Positions 52,171 through 61,320 of a stretch of DNA of 64,000 nt are shown one piece after another (the first letter of the stretch is position 1; each line of letters begins with the position of its first letter). Origin of the DNA: Arthrobacter alpinus. GTDB lineage: Bacteria > Actinomycetota > Actinomycetes > Actinomycetales > Micrococcaceae. The stretch is taken from assembly GCF_001445575.1 (NCBI RefSeq), contig NZ_CP013200.1, forward strand, positions 1 through 64,000, written 5' to 3'. The translations under genes were made by a program, and so were the position numbers. The notes beneath the pieces are model-generated. The model did no database searches. It was not told where the DNA came from and saw nothing but the letters and a program-made list of their open reading frames with translations.

Positions 52171-52917
52171 TTACTTCTTGCCCTGGTTGGCTACAGCCTG
52201 GATGGAGGCGGCTGCGGCTTCCGGGTCCAGGTACTTGCCGCCGGGAGTGATGGGGACGAAGTTCTCGTCCAGTTCGTAGACCAGCGGGATGCCCGTAGGG
52301 ATGTTCAGGGAGGCGATGGCGTCATCGGAGATGCCGTCGAGGTGCTTGACGAGGGCGCGCAGCGAGTTGCCGTGGGCCGTAACCAGAACCGTCTTGCCGG
52401 CCTTGAGGTCAACCTTGATGTCTGATTCCCAGTACGGGAGCAGGCGGACCAGGACGTCCTTGAGGCATTCGGTGCGCGGGAGGGCGTCGCCCAGGTCTGC
52501 GTAGCGGGGATCGTGGGCCTGGGAGAACTCACTGTCGTCGGACAGGGGCGGCGGCGGGGTGTCGTAGCTGCGGCGCCAGGTCATGAACTGCTCTTCTCCG
52601 TACTCGGCCAGCGTCTGGGCCTTGTCCTTGCCCTGCAATGCGCCGTAGTGACGCTCGTTCAGGCGCCAATCGCGCTTGACGTCGATCCAGCCGCGGTCAG
52701 CCTTATCCAACGCAATGTTGGCGGTGTTGATGGCACGCTTGAGGCGCGAGGTGTAGAGGACGTCGGGGAGGATGTTGTTCTCCACCAGCAGCTCGCCGCC
52801 GCGTGCGGCTTCGGCGAGACCTTGCTCGTTCAGGTCTACGTCCACCCATCCGGTGAACAGGTTCTTGGCGTTCCACTCACTGTGGCCATGGCGTAGCAAA
52901 ATCAGCGTATAAGTCAT
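52171..52917 (-). CDS. gpmA: 2,3-bisphosphoglycerate-dependent phosphoglycerate mutase
   Basis: 248 aa cytoplasmic glycolytic enzyme that interconverts 3- and 2-phosphoglycerate. The catalytic RHG signature [10 protein letters not shown] has phospho-histidine His10; the second His lies in [16 protein letters not shown], and [11 protein letters not shown] and [10 protein letters not shown] are typical. Normal length. In many actinobacteria gpm neighbours senX3-regX3; here phoU lies between them. Confidence 0.96.
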   Translation of the reverse strand: MTYTLILLRHGHSEWNAKNLFTGWVDVDLNEQGLAEAARGGELLVENNILPDVLYTSRLKRAINTANIALDKADRGWIDVKRDWRLNERHYGALQGKDKAQTLAEYGEEQFMTWRRSYDTPPPPLSDDSEFSQAHDPRYADLGDALPRTECLKDVLVRLLPYWESDIKVDLKAGKTVLVTAHGNSLRALVKHLDGISDDAIASLNIPTGIPLVYELDENFVPITPGGKYLDPEAAAASIQAVANQGKK

Positions 52918-52973
52918 GCTTTCATCCTACCGGGCACGGCTGCGCGGCCCGAAATACTACGCCGCACTGGAGC

Positions 52974-53042
52974 TGCGCACGGTTAACCGGCAATGATGCG
53001 CCACTCCAAGAGTTGCGCATCATTGCCACGTAACGGTGCGCA
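52974..53042. promoter_or_regulatory. Nested palindrome in the divergent gpm/methyltransferase promoter region
   Basis: An inner perfect 13-bp inverted repeat (ggcaatgatgcgc at 52989-53001, gcgcatcattgcc at 53015-53027) is enclosed by an outer 12-bp repeat with one mismatch (tgcgcacggtta / taacggtgcgca). The whole is 69 bp and starts 56 bp ahead of gpm on one side and ends 70 bp ahead of the methyltransferase gene on the other. It may be an operator or a transcript hairpin. Confidence 0.6.
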
Positions 53043-53112
53043 GAAGCAAACAACACGCAGCCTGCCGCGGTAATAGCGGGATAGTTGCCACGAAAGTCAG
53101 GGCACACACCCA

Positions 53113-54000
53113 GTGGCGTTTACGCTTAATACCGTGGTTCAACGTGCTCAGCGGGTCAAGGCGGCTTCCAGCGACCCCGCGGTTCGGGCCGCACGCCAGC
53201 GCAACAAACCCTTTGGGAACGTCACCCGCGGCACCACCAACCCGAACCGGCTGCGTCGTGTAGACCGCTGGCTGGCCGGCCCCCAAGCCTGGCGCCTGCG
53301 CACCGAGAACAATCCGCTGGTTGTTGACCTGGGTTATGGCGGCTCCCCCGCAACGGCCGTTGAGCTATATTCACGCATCCATGCCGTCTGCCCCAGCGCC
53401 CATGTCACGGGCATCGAAATTGAACCTGAGCGCGTCCGCATCGCCAAGCCCCTGGAGCACGATGGTCTGGACTTCCGGGTGGGCGGCTTTGAAATTCCCG
53501 TCCCCGGCAAGGCCACCATGGTGCGCGCCTTCAATGTGCTGCGCCAGTACGACGAGGCAGATGTGCGCCTCATCTGGGCCACCGTCTGTTCGCGCCTCAC
53601 AACGCAGGGCATTTTTGTGGACGGCACGTGCGATGAGATTGGCCGCCGCAGCACCTGGGTTGCCCTCGGTGTAGAAGGGCCGCAATCCCTGACAGTTTCC
53701 CTGCGCTTTGGCGGCTTCGAGCTCCCCAGCGACGTGGCCGAACGGCTGCCCAAGGCGCTCATTCACCACAATATGCCGGGTGAAAAAATCCACGGATTCT
53801 TACAGGCGATGGACAAACACTGGCTTTCCGGGGCGCAGCTAGCCTCCTTCGGCAACCGTCAGCGCTGGCTGCGCATGTGCCAAGCCATGTACGACGACGG
53901 CTGGCCCGTTGTGCGCGCACCCTCGCGATGGCGTTTGGGTGAGTTGACCGTGGCGTGGGCTGCGGTTGACCCGGCGGCAACGATCAACGTCACTGGCTAG
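53113..54000 (+). CDS. Class I SAM-dependent methyltransferase-like protein
   Basis: 295 aa starting GTG (MAFTLNTVVQRAQRVKAASSD). The SAM-binding glycine motif is visible as VVDLGYGGSPATAVEL near residue 75, and the acidic end of the second strand as VTGIEIEPERVRIAKP. The conserved block GNVTRGTTNPNRLRRVDRWL precedes it and KATMVRAFNVLRQYDEADV follows. The substrate is unknown. It stands alone, divergent from gpm. A Rossmann methyltransferase fold is well supported; any specific role would be a guess. Confidence 0.85.
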   Translation: MAFTLNTVVQRAQRVKAASSDPAVRAARQRNKPFGNVTRGTTNPNRLRRVDRWLAGPQAWRLRTENNPLVVDLGYGGSPATAVELYSRIHAVCPSAHVTGIEIEPERVRIAKPLEHDGLDFRVGGFEIPVPGKATMVRAFNVLRQYDEADVRLIWATVCSRLTTQGIFVDGTCDEIGRRSTWVALGVEGPQSLTVSLRFGGFELPSDVAERLPKALIHHNMPGEKIHGFLQAMDKHWLSGAQLASFGNRQRWLRMCQAMYDDGWPVVRAPSRWRLGELTVAWAAVDPAATINVTG

Positions 54001-54181
54001 AACGCCCTCCGCGGGAAGCCTAGACAGGTAGCCATAGCGCAGTGGGGGGCATGCATGTGGAACGGCCCGGCATTCAACAGGCAAGTGTCCCTGCACAAGG
54101 CGGCATTAGCTTCAGCGGAACCGCCACACGCGTGCGTTAACCAGGCACGACACACTAAACACGTTTAGCTAGGGCGCTGGT

Positions 54182-54541
54182 TTACCAGGAAGACCCGCGG
54201 TTTTGTCCGCCTTTGCCGCGGCCACGAATCTGGACCAAGGCCGGACGGACATCGGCCAGATAGACCCCTGCTGCGGTGACCCCACCTAGGGTCAACAGCA
54301 TCATCATGCCCATGGGCGGCACCGTCAGATTCGTGATGGGGCCAATAATGTAGAGGAAGCCAAAGAAGCTGGCCCCGCCGGTCATAGCAGTCCAGAACGT
54401 CTTATTCCGCTTGTAAACGCGTTCAAAAGTTGCAGGTGGGGTGCGCACGCAGTCGGCAAAAGCCCACACCTGAATACCGAACGCCAGTAGGCCCAAGGCC
54501 ACCAGGATGAAGAACTCCACAAGATTCAAAAGGTTAGACAC
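54182..54541 (-). CDS. Small membrane protein, DUF2516 family
   Basis: 119 aa with three predicted membrane segments (about 7-28, 52-68, 76-96) and a basic C-terminal tail (RGRGKGGQNRGSSW). The layout, and the segment FWTAMTGGASFFGFLY, match the DUF2516 family common in actinobacteria; its function is unknown. It starts 9 bp from the end of the trans-sulfuration gene on the same strand and may be co-transcribed with it. Confidence 0.8.
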   Translation of the reverse strand: MSNLLNLVEFFILVALGLLAFGIQVWAFADCVRTPPATFERVYKRNKTFWTAMTGGASFFGFLYIIGPITNLTVPPMGMMMLLTLGGVTAAGVYLADVRPALVQIRGRGKGGQNRGSSW

Positions 54542-54550
54542 AGGCTTAGC

Positions 54551-55759
54551 TTACAGTCCTGAACTGGAATCCGTCTGTGAATCCTGAGGTACGGAAACGT
54601 GGGCCAGGGCCTGCGCAAGATCTGCCCAGAGATCTTCGACGTTTTCAATACCTACGCTCAGTCGCAGCAGGTTCGCCGGGACGGACGTGGGTTCATTGGC
54701 ATGACGGCGGCGCCGTTCGATGAGTGATTCCACGCCACCGAGTGAGGTGGCAGGTGTCCAGAGCCGCAACGCCTCGACGAGGGAGTGAGCCGCCTCTTCG
54801 CCACCGGCAACTTCAATGCAGAGAATGGAGCCAAAACCGTTCATTTGTGCTTTGGCCCGGAGATGACCCGGATCAGAAGGCAACCCTGGGAACAGAACCT
54901 TCTCAACGCCGTCGTGCATCTCCAGACGGGTGGCCAGCTCCAAGGCACTGGCCTGCGAGCGCTCCACACGCAGTGCCAGAGTGCGCAAGCCACGCAGGGC
55001 CAGCCAGGCCTCGAACGGTCCGGCGATGGCTCCATGGATGGATCGGTGGTGCAGCAGCTGGGCACGGACCTCGGCGTTGGAGGTGGCCAGGGCACCCATG
55101 ATGACGTCGGAGTGGCCGGCCAGGTATTTGGTCACGGAGTGCAGCACAATGTCAGAACCGAGCGCCAACGGCTGTTGCACCAGCGGGGTGGAAAACGTGT
55201 TGTCGGTGACCACCAGCGCTCCCACGGCCGCGGCGGATCGGCAGAGGACCTGCATATCCGCCACCTCCAGCATGGGGTTGGTGGGACTTTCCAGCCAGAG
55301 CATGCTGGCCGCCTTCTCCCCTGAACCAGTGAGGGCTGCGATGACGTCGTCGTTGTTGGCGATGTCCACCGTCCGCAACGTGAAGGAACCCTTGGCCGCC
55401 ATTTCCTGCGCCATGACCAGCGCGCCTTGGTAGGAGTGGACCGGCATGACCAGCACGCCGCCGCTCGGGATCAGGGACAGGGCTGCGGAAACTGCTGCCA
55501 GCCCGGAGCTGAAGATGAGCGCTGGCAGCGTTGCACCCTCCAACTGGGCCAGCGCGTCTTCCAACGGATCCCAGGTGGGGTTGGAGTAACGCCCATAGGC
55601 TCGGTCGCCATCCACCACTGTTCCGGTGCCCACATACGTGGAGGAGAGCACGATGGGCGGGTTGACCGGGGCGTCGTGGTCGCGGGCGGGGCGCCCGGCT
55701 GCCACCACGACGGTGTCGGGGCTGAGGTTTTCGGGGTGATCTGCAGGCTGGTACGTCAT
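54551..55759 (-). CDS. Cystathionine gamma-synthase/lyase family PLP enzyme
   Basis: 402 aa. PLP-dependent trans-sulfuration enzyme (Cys/Met metabolism fold I). The PLP lysine lies in LHSVTKYLAGHSDV, the phosphate-binding region in SSGLAAVSAALSL, and TDNTFSTPLVQQPL holds the Asp that contacts PLP. SPTNPMLEV and the C-terminal LLRLSVGIENVEDLWADL are also diagnostic. It either makes cystathionine from an activated homoserine or splits cystathionine; the sequence alone does not separate synthase from lyase. Confidence 0.92.
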   Translation of the reverse strand: MTYQPADHPENLSPDTVVVAAGRPARDHDAPVNPPIVLSSTYVGTGTVVDGDRAYGRYSNPTWDPLEDALAQLEGATLPALIFSSGLAAVSAALSLIPSGGVLVMPVHSYQGALVMAQEMAAKGSFTLRTVDIANNDDVIAALTGSGEKAASMLWLESPTNPMLEVADMQVLCRSAAAVGALVVTDNTFSTPLVQQPLALGSDIVLHSVTKYLAGHSDVIMGALATSNAEVRAQLLHHRSIHGAIAGPFEAWLALRGLRTLALRVERSQASALELATRLEMHDGVEKVLFPGLPSDPGHLRAKAQMNGFGSILCIEVAGGEEAAHSLVEALRLWTPATSLGGVESLIERRRRHANEPTSVPANLLRLSVGIENVEDLWADLAQALAHVSVPQDSQTDSSSGL

Positions 55760-55850
55760 GTTTTTAGAGTAGTCCGCCCTTTCCCGGCAACAGGAATTTC
55801 ATGACGCGGTCAGGGGTGGATTTATGACAGATCACCTCACCCACCTTTTT

Positions 55851-55868
55851 TGATAATGATTCTCATTA
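55851..55868 (+). promoter_or_regulatory. Zur-box-like operator upstream of the first aztD-like gene
   Basis: tgataatgattctcatta has the AATGA-TTC-TCATT dyad typical of Fur/Zur-family sites in actinobacteria. It lies 16 bp before the start codon. The identical 18-mer recurs at 58064-58081 between two zinc-transport genes. Confidence 0.8.
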
Positions 55869-55884
55869 ACGTTAGCATCGGGCT

Positions 55885-57264
55885 ATGACGATCACAGAAA
55901 AAACCCATCCGCCTATCTCTTCAACCCGGCGATCCTTCGCGCTACGGGACTCCGCCTCGCAAGCCACCGCACTGACCGGCCTGGCGCTCGCGGCAACTCT
56001 CGCGCTGGTTTCCTGCGGCGCACCCGGTACTTCCGGAACCCCTAGGTCCGCAGGTACCGCCGGCACCAACACGTCCGCCAGCCACGCAGCATCTGCGGAT
56101 AACCGCGTGGGTACCGAGGTGGAGTCTGCCCAGTCCCGGCTGGTGATCACGCACGACGGCGGCCTGACCGTTTTGGACACCAGCACCGGTAAGTCCGTGG
56201 CTGAGCTGGCCTTGAAGGGGTTCAACCGCGTAAATCCAGCTGGCGACGGCAGGCACGTTCTGGTGTCCACCACAGGAGGCTTCCAGGTCTTGGACGCAGG
56301 CAGCTGGTCTGAACCCCATGGCGAACACCATCGCTACTTCACCGCAGACCCGTCCTTGGCAGAACTGAAATTTCCCGCAACCACCCCCGGTCACGCCGTC
56401 AACCATGGCGGCGTGACTGCCTTGTTTGACGACGGCACCGGCGCTGTCAACACCTTCACCCCCTCTGAGCTGGGCGGCGATTCACTCCCTCCCACCCAGG
56501 AGTACAAGACCAGCGCCGCCCATCATGGCGTGGCCGTGCAATTGACCAACGGTCAGATGCTGGTCACCGAAGGAACTAGCGAGAGCCGCAACGGTGCAAA
56601 ACTTCTGGACGCACCAGATGCGAAGGGTGCCCGAGCCGTCCTGGCGGAAAGCTCAGACTGCCCCGGCGTCCACGGTGAAGCAACCGCCAAAGGCGAGACC
56701 CTGGTCCTTGGCTGCGAAGACGGACTACTGCTGATCAAGGATGCCAAGTTCACCAAGATTGCCTCCCCTGACACCTACGGACGTATTGGCAATCAAGCAG
56801 GCAGCCGCGCCTCCACAGTTGTTCTGGGTGACTACAAGAAGGACAAGAACGCTGAGCTGGAGCGCCCGAAGACGTTCTCACTGACAGATACCGCTACCGG
56901 AAAGCTCACACTGGTGCCGATCGACTACTCCTATTCGTTCCGCTCACTGGCCCGCGGCGGTGACGGAGCCGCGTTAATGCTCGGCACCGACGGGAAACTG
57001 CACATCTACAACCCTGACACCGGCAAGGAGAGCGCAGCCGTGGACATTGTCGCCCCCTGGGAAGAGCCCCTAGATTGGCAGCAACCCCGCCCATCGATCT
57101 TCGCGGACGGAACGGTGGCCTACGTGAGTGATCCGGCGAAAAAGCTGGTCCACACCGTGGATCTAGCCTCGGCCAAGGTGACGGCAAGCCACCCACTGGA
57201 CCATGTCCCCAACGAAATCACGGGAGTCTCCGGCCAGGCGGACTCTGCTCACGCGGCCCACTAG
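55885..57264 (+). CDS. aztD: AztD-like periplasmic-type zinc metallochaperone lipoprotein
   Basis: 459 aa. N-terminal twin arginines (STRRSFALRD) and a lipobox LVSC (Cys44) suggest export, perhaps by the Tat route, and lipid anchoring. The remainder consists of about seven repeating beta-propeller-like blades (VLDTSTGKSVAELAL, VLVSTTGGFQVLDAGSW, TLVLGCEDGLLLI), as in AztD, which hands zinc to the binding protein AztC. A possible zinc site is the PHGEHHRYF cluster. It is controlled by a Zur-box-like site just upstream. It is transcribed towards the divergent aztA gene. Confidence 0.85.
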   Translation: MTITEKTHPPISSTRRSFALRDSASQATALTGLALAATLALVSCGAPGTSGTPRSAGTAGTNTSASHAASADNRVGTEVESAQSRLVITHDGGLTVLDTSTGKSVAELALKGFNRVNPAGDGRHVLVSTTGGFQVLDAGSWSEPHGEHHRYFTADPSLAELKFPATTPGHAVNHGGVTALFDDGTGAVNTFTPSELGGDSLPPTQEYKTSAAHHGVAVQLTNGQMLVTEGTSESRNGAKLLDAPDAKGARAVLAESSDCPGVHGEATAKGETLVLGCEDGLLLIKDAKFTKIASPDTYGRIGNQAGSRASTVVLGDYKKDKNAELERPKTFSLTDTATGKLTLVPIDYSYSFRSLARGGDGAALMLGTDGKLHIYNPDTGKESAAVDIVAPWEEPLDWQQPRPSIFADGTVAYVSDPAKKLVHTVDLASAKVTASHPLDHVPNEITGVSGQADSAHAAH

Positions 57265-57293
57265 CCCAGCACGCCCAACCACCTGCTCCTCGG

Positions 57294-57333
57294 TCCGGGC
57301 TCCACTATCCACCAGCGGCTAGTGAAGCCCGGA
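57294..57333. terminator. Hairpin between the convergent aztD and aztA genes
   Basis: tccgggct (57294-57301) and agcccgga (57326-57333) can pair over 8 bp with a 24-base loop. A weak candidate for a bidirectional terminator. Confidence 0.4.
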
Positions 57334-57368
57334 TCAACTGCTGCAAGGACACTCTCACCCCACCACCG

Positions 57369-58046
57369 CTACGCCACCGCTGCGGCTGCGCTATTGGTTG
57401 TGGCTGCGGCTGCCGTATCCGCCACAACGCATCCCTGGGCGAGCGTCAGGATGCGTCCAGCCTGAGCAGCATCAGCAGTGCTGTGCGTGGCCTCAATAAC
57501 GGTGACACCGCGAGCAACCTCATGAGCGATCAGGTCCCGGATATGCGCCTGAGTCTGCGCATCCACACCAGCGGTGGGTTCATCCAGCACTAGCAGCGCC
57601 GAACCCTGAACCAGCCCCTGAGCCACCAGCACCCGTTGGCGCTGACCTCCGGAAAGTTCACCCAGCTGGCGGCGTGCAATGCCGGTCAACCCCAAGGCCG
57701 CCAGCGCGCGATCCACCGCAGCTCGCTCCCGTCCGCCTAACCGGCTCAGCCATCCGCGGTTACCCCAACAACCCATCGCCACAGCCTGCCGGACAGTGAG
57801 CGGGAGCGTTTCCGGTGCCGAGCTACGCTGCAACACCAACGCCGGACGCACCCCAGGCATGAGGAGAATTTCACCCCTCACCGGGCGGATAATTCCTGCG
57901 ATCAACCCCAGTAAGGTCGACTTCCCTGAGCCATTAGCGCCTTGAATAGCCGTCAACGTACCGGCCTCAAGACGCAAATTCATCCCGTCAATAACGCCGC
58001 GATTCCCATAGGCGAAAGCAACATCCCGCAGACTAGCAACACTCAT
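57369..58046 (-). CDS. aztA: Zinc ABC transporter ATP-binding protein
   Basis: 225 aa ATPase of a metal ABC importer. Walker A GANGSGKST, Q-loop LQRSSAPE, signature LSGGQRQR, Walker B LLVLDEPTAGVD and the switch His in IEATHST are all present. The C-terminus is an Ala/Thr-rich tail. It powers uptake through the permease encoded divergently. The start has a GAGGGG ribosome site, and the Zur-box-like site lies 18 bp upstream. Confidence 0.93.
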   Translation of the reverse strand: MSVASLRDVAFAYGNRGVIDGMNLRLEAGTLTAIQGANGSGKSTLLGLIAGIIRPVRGEILLMPGVRPALVLQRSSAPETLPLTVRQAVAMGCWGNRGWLSRLGGRERAAVDRALAALGLTGIARRQLGELSGGQRQRVLVAQGLVQGSALLVLDEPTAGVDAQTQAHIRDLIAHEVARGVTVIEATHSTADAAQAGRILTLAQGCVVADTAAAATTNSAAAAVA

Positions 58047-58063
58047 GACACATCCCCTCTAAT

Positions 58064-58085
58064 TGATAATGATTCTCATTATAGT
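58064..58085. promoter_or_regulatory. Zur-box-like operator shared by aztA and aztB
   Basis: The 18-mer tgataatgattctcatta at 58064-58081 is identical to the site at 55851-55868. It overlaps TATAGT (58080-58085), a probable -10 element of aztB whose start codon is only 11 bp further, so the aztB message may be nearly leaderless. One operator thus can shut both divergent genes. Confidence 0.82.
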
Positions 58086-58096
58086 AGGCTGATCGA

Positions 58097-58966
58097 ATGC
58101 ACTGGCTCCTTGACCCCTTCACCGTTACCTTTGTCCAACGTGCCGCCCTGGGTGGATTCGCGGTGGCCCTGCTGTGCGCCATCGTCGGAACCTGGGTGGT
58201 GCTGCGAGGCATGGCCTTCATCGGCGACGCCATGTCCCACGGCATGCTCCCAGGCATCGCCATCGCTGTGTTGCTGGGCATCAATCCCGTCATCGGGGCA
58301 GCGGTCAGCGCGTCAGCCATGGCGTTTGGAATCTCGACTATGTCCCGTCAGCGGCGTCTCTCTCACGACACCTCCATCGGCTTGCTCTTCGTGGGCATGC
58401 TGGCGGCCGGTGTCATCATCATTTCGCGCTCACGGTCCTTCGCCGTAGACCTGACAGGCATCCTTTTTGGCGACGTCCTGGCAGTCACGTGGTCCGATAT
58501 CTGGCTCTTGTGCGGCGTATTGGTTGGCACGGCCGTGATCGCCACGGTTTTTCACCGCCCCTTCTCTGCTCTCACTTTCGACGCGCGGAAAGCTGTCACC
58601 TTGGGCATGCATCCCGGGCTGGCTACCACTGTCCTCTTACTCCTGGTCACCGCAGCCATGGCCAGTTCTTTTCAAGTGGTGGGCACACTGTTGGTCTTTG
58701 GCTTGCTTATTGCCCCACCGGCCGCCGCGCTGCCGTGGGCCAAATCCATTCCAACCATCATGGCTATCGCCGCCGTTTTGGGCTGCGTTGCGGTCGCCGC
58801 CGGGCTCCTCATCTCTTGGCACGCGCGGACCGCCGCCGGCGCCACTATCGCAGCGACCGCCGTCGCACTCTTCTTTGCATCCAGCATTCTTGCCTCCAGC
58901 GTCCGGGCCTTTGCTACTGCCAAGGCGGCGCGGCCACTCCTCCACCGAAAGGCACTCTCCGCATGA
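58097..58966 (+). CDS. aztB: Zinc ABC transporter permease
   Basis: 289 aa, ABC-3 family permease with about eight membrane helices (FAVALLCAIVGTWVVLRG, MLPGIAIAVLLGI, LLLLVTAAMASSFQVVGTLLVFGLLIAPPAAA). The family segment GDAMSHGMLPGIA is present. It forms the membrane channel of the zinc importer with AztA. Its stop overlaps the start of the second aztD-like gene (ATGA), indicating an operon aztB-aztD2-aztC. Confidence 0.94.
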   Translation: MHWLLDPFTVTFVQRAALGGFAVALLCAIVGTWVVLRGMAFIGDAMSHGMLPGIAIAVLLGINPVIGAAVSASAMAFGISTMSRQRRLSHDTSIGLLFVGMLAAGVIIISRSRSFAVDLTGILFGDVLAVTWSDIWLLCGVLVGTAVIATVFHRPFSALTFDARKAVTLGMHPGLATTVLLLLVTAAMASSFQVVGTLLVFGLLIAPPAAALPWAKSIPTIMAIAAVLGCVAVAAGLLISWHARTAAGATIAATAVALFFASSILASSVRAFATAKAARPLLHRKALSA

Positions 58967-60210
58967 CCTTCCACACCACCAGACGAACCCTCATCACCGC
59001 CTTGACCCTGACCTCATTGGTGACGTTGGCCGCCTGCGCCAACACCCCAACGCTGCCCAGAACCGGATAGCAGCGCCGTTCCACACGGCTTCGTTGCCGG
59101 CGCCACCGAGGCAGACGAAGCGCAAATCCGTTTGAGCTACCTGTCGGCCGATTCGGGGACCATCACCATGATCGATCCACTCACCGGCGAGGAAGGATTT
59201 AGCACCACTGTCCCGGGAGCCACCTCCTTAAGCCACGACGGCAGGTACATCTTTGTCCGCACCACACCCACCGCACCCCTGAAGCTGATTGACACTGGGG
59301 TCTGGACCCGCGCCCATGGCGATCACAGCCACTTCTACTCCTCCGCTGCGCACACCGTAGAGACCGATTCGCCCTGCCAGCGGGCACCGCAATAGGGGAC
59401 GGCAACAAGGTGGCCATCTTCGACGACACCACAGGAACCACCTCGATCCTTCTGCGGGAAGCCCTCGACAAAGGGGAGGTCCACGTAGCGCTGAGCATTC
59501 CGGGCACCCCGCATACCGGACTGGCGGTCCCGTACAAGGGACATGTGCTGGTGACAGGCGCCCCGGGCAACGATAAACTCCCCACCACGGTTTCCGCCGT
59601 TGGAGCCGCTGATACTTCTGACGGCGCTGGCGCTCTGGAGTCCCTCCCGAATGCTGCGTGCCCGTCATTGCGCGGCCATGCAATCACCAGTTACGGCGTA
59701 CTCTTCGGCTGCAGCGACGGTGTACTGATGATCAGTGACGACGCAGGTACTCTCACCGCCACCAAGATTCCCTTCCCCAGCGCGAACCCCGGCCAGCGCA
59801 TCGAATCTTTTGAGCACAGGCCTGGATCCAGTGAACTGACGTCCTTGGCGGGAACGGCTGGGTTGTGGCATCTTGACGCGGCTGCCCAGAAAATCCAGTT
59901 CATCAAGAGCCCCGAGCCACTGGTTGCCTCGACCACAGCCGGCAACGGCACCCCCGCTCTGGCCGTTGGCACCAGCGGCACGGTGTACGCCTTCAATACC
60001 GAGACCCTCGCTGTAGAAGCACAAGAGCAGCTCCTACCGGCCGCGAAAACGGGCCAGACGCCGTCGCTCGTGGTGGACAACAACCGCGCATACCTGAGCC
60101 ATCCCAGGACAACAGAAATCCTCGAACTCGATTACCGCGACCAACTCCGCGTGGCCCGCACCTTCACCACCGCTGGAACGCCGGCGCAACTTGTGGAGAC
60201 AGGGCTGTGA
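58963..60210 (+). pseudogene. Second AztD-like metallochaperone, split by two frameshifts
   Basis: The full gene would encode about 415 aa related to the AztD-like protein at 55885. The first frame has twin arginines and the lipobox LAAC (Cys25), and stops at 59070. The middle frame begins about PEPDSSAVPHGFVAGAT and includes AHGDHSHFY, matching AHGEHHRYF of the other copy, and stops at 59395. The third frame, from about LPAGTAIGDGNKVAIFDD, runs to 60210. The first break needs one base removed (around 59040-59060), the second one base added (around 59360-59370), so the net change is zero. Overlaps with aztB and aztC are operon-like. It is either decayed or a victim of sequencing errors. Confidence 0.85.
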
Positions 60211-60236
60211 GGGGCCTGTGCAGGGAAGGCAAGACA

Positions 60237-61178
60237 ATGAGCGGAAAAGCCAAGATTGCTGTGGCGGCGCTCCTGATTGCCGCCGCGGGTGCGCTCCCCG
60301 CCTGCTCAGCCGCCCATCCCGGTAGCGACACCACAGGTAGCGGCAAGGCAACCATCATGGTGACAACGAATATTCTGGGCGATATCACGCGCAACATTGT
60401 CGGCGACACGGCCGACGTCGTGGTTCTCATGGAGGCGAACGCCGACCCGCATTCTTTTGGGGTTTCCGCGTATCAGGCGGGCCAAATGGAGCAGGCTGAG
60501 CTGATTGTTTTCAATGGTCTGGGGTTGGAGGAAGCGGTCCTCAATCACGTCTCCTCAGCCGAAAAACAGGGAGTTCCGGTCCTGGAAGTGGGCGCTGCGA
60601 TCGAGCCGCTGTCGCATCAAAGTGCAGTCGCGAATGGCACGATCGATCCGCATTTTTGGACCGATCCGCAGCGCATCCTCACAGCCATTACGGTGATTGA
60701 GGAGGCCGTGGCCCAACACGTGAGCATAGCTAACCCCGAGGCGCTGCACAGCAATGCCGCAAACTATCGCGCCGAGGTGGGCGAGCTGGATGCCTGGATG
60801 GCTGCAGAATTTGCCGCTGTGCCAACTGATCGGCGCAAAATCCTCACTAACCACCACGTGTTTGGCTACTTGGCGGACCGTTTCGATCTAACGGTGATGG
60901 GTGCTGTCATGCCCAGTGGCACCACGTTGGCCGCACCCAGCGCCGCCGATCTCAGCGCCCTGTCCACCACCATTCGCGAGGCCGGCGTCCCCGCCATTTT
61001 TGCTGACACGTCCCAGCCTGAAAAGCTCGCGGAGGTCTTGGCCCAGGAGGCAAAAGTAAAGGTGGAGATCGTTCCGCTGTTCTCCGAATCCCTCAGTGCC
61101 CCGGGAGAGGGCGCCGAGAGCTATGTCGAAATGATGCGAACCAACACCACGCGTATGACCACCGCGTTGGCGCGATAA
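60237..61178 (+). CDS. aztC: Zinc ABC transporter substrate-binding lipoprotein
   Basis: 313 aa from the ATG at 60237 (GGGAAGG ribosome site); a GTG at 60207 that overlaps the previous stop is a possible alternative. Signal peptide with lipobox LPAC (Cys23). It is a cluster A-I (ZnuA-type) binding protein: ligand histidines in ANADPHSFGVS, DPHFWTDP and NHHVFGYLADRF, with the acidic ligand in FADTSQPEKL. It lacks the long His-rich loop of typical ZnuA, as AztC does, which is consistent with loading by AztD. Confidence 0.93.
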   Translation: MSGKAKIAVAALLIAAAGALPACSAAHPGSDTTGSGKATIMVTTNILGDITRNIVGDTADVVVLMEANADPHSFGVSAYQAGQMEQAELIVFNGLGLEEAVLNHVSSAEKQGVPVLEVGAAIEPLSHQSAVANGTIDPHFWTDPQRILTAITVIEEAVAQHVSIANPEALHSNAANYRAEVGELDAWMAAEFAAVPTDRRKILTNHHVFGYLADRFDLTVMGAVMPSGTTLAAPSAADLSALSTTIREAGVPAIFADTSQPEKLAEVLAQEAKVKVEIVPLFSESLSAPGEGAESYVEMMRTNTTRMTTALAR

Positions 61179-61215
61179 TTCCGGGCACCTCGTGGCGGTG
61201 CCGGGGACGCGACTG

Positions 61216-61258
61216 GAGCCCGTCTTGGGCTCGCACAGGGCCCGTATCTGGGCCCTGT
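61216..61258 (+). terminator. Two hairpins after aztC
   Basis: gagccc/gggctc (61216-61232) and a perfect 9-bp stem acagggccc/gggccctgt (61235-61258), no T-run. Probably the end of the zinc operon or an RNA-stabilising structure before tmk. Confidence 0.5.
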
Positions 61259-61320
61259 ACCTGTGGACAGTCCCCAGCGCGCCCAAGGAATCATTCAGCT
61301 TGGGCCGGTAGGCTAGTGGG

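Noticed and set aside
53371-53793. Minus-strand frame opposite the methyltransferase
   Set aside because: Shadow frame with low-complexity content opposite a frame with a clear SAM-binding motif.
58174-59070. Arg/His-rich 298-codon frame overlapping aztB
   Set aside because: Composition (many Arg and His) is that of an out-of-frame translation of a membrane protein gene; only its last 36 codons are real, as the start of the second aztD-like gene.
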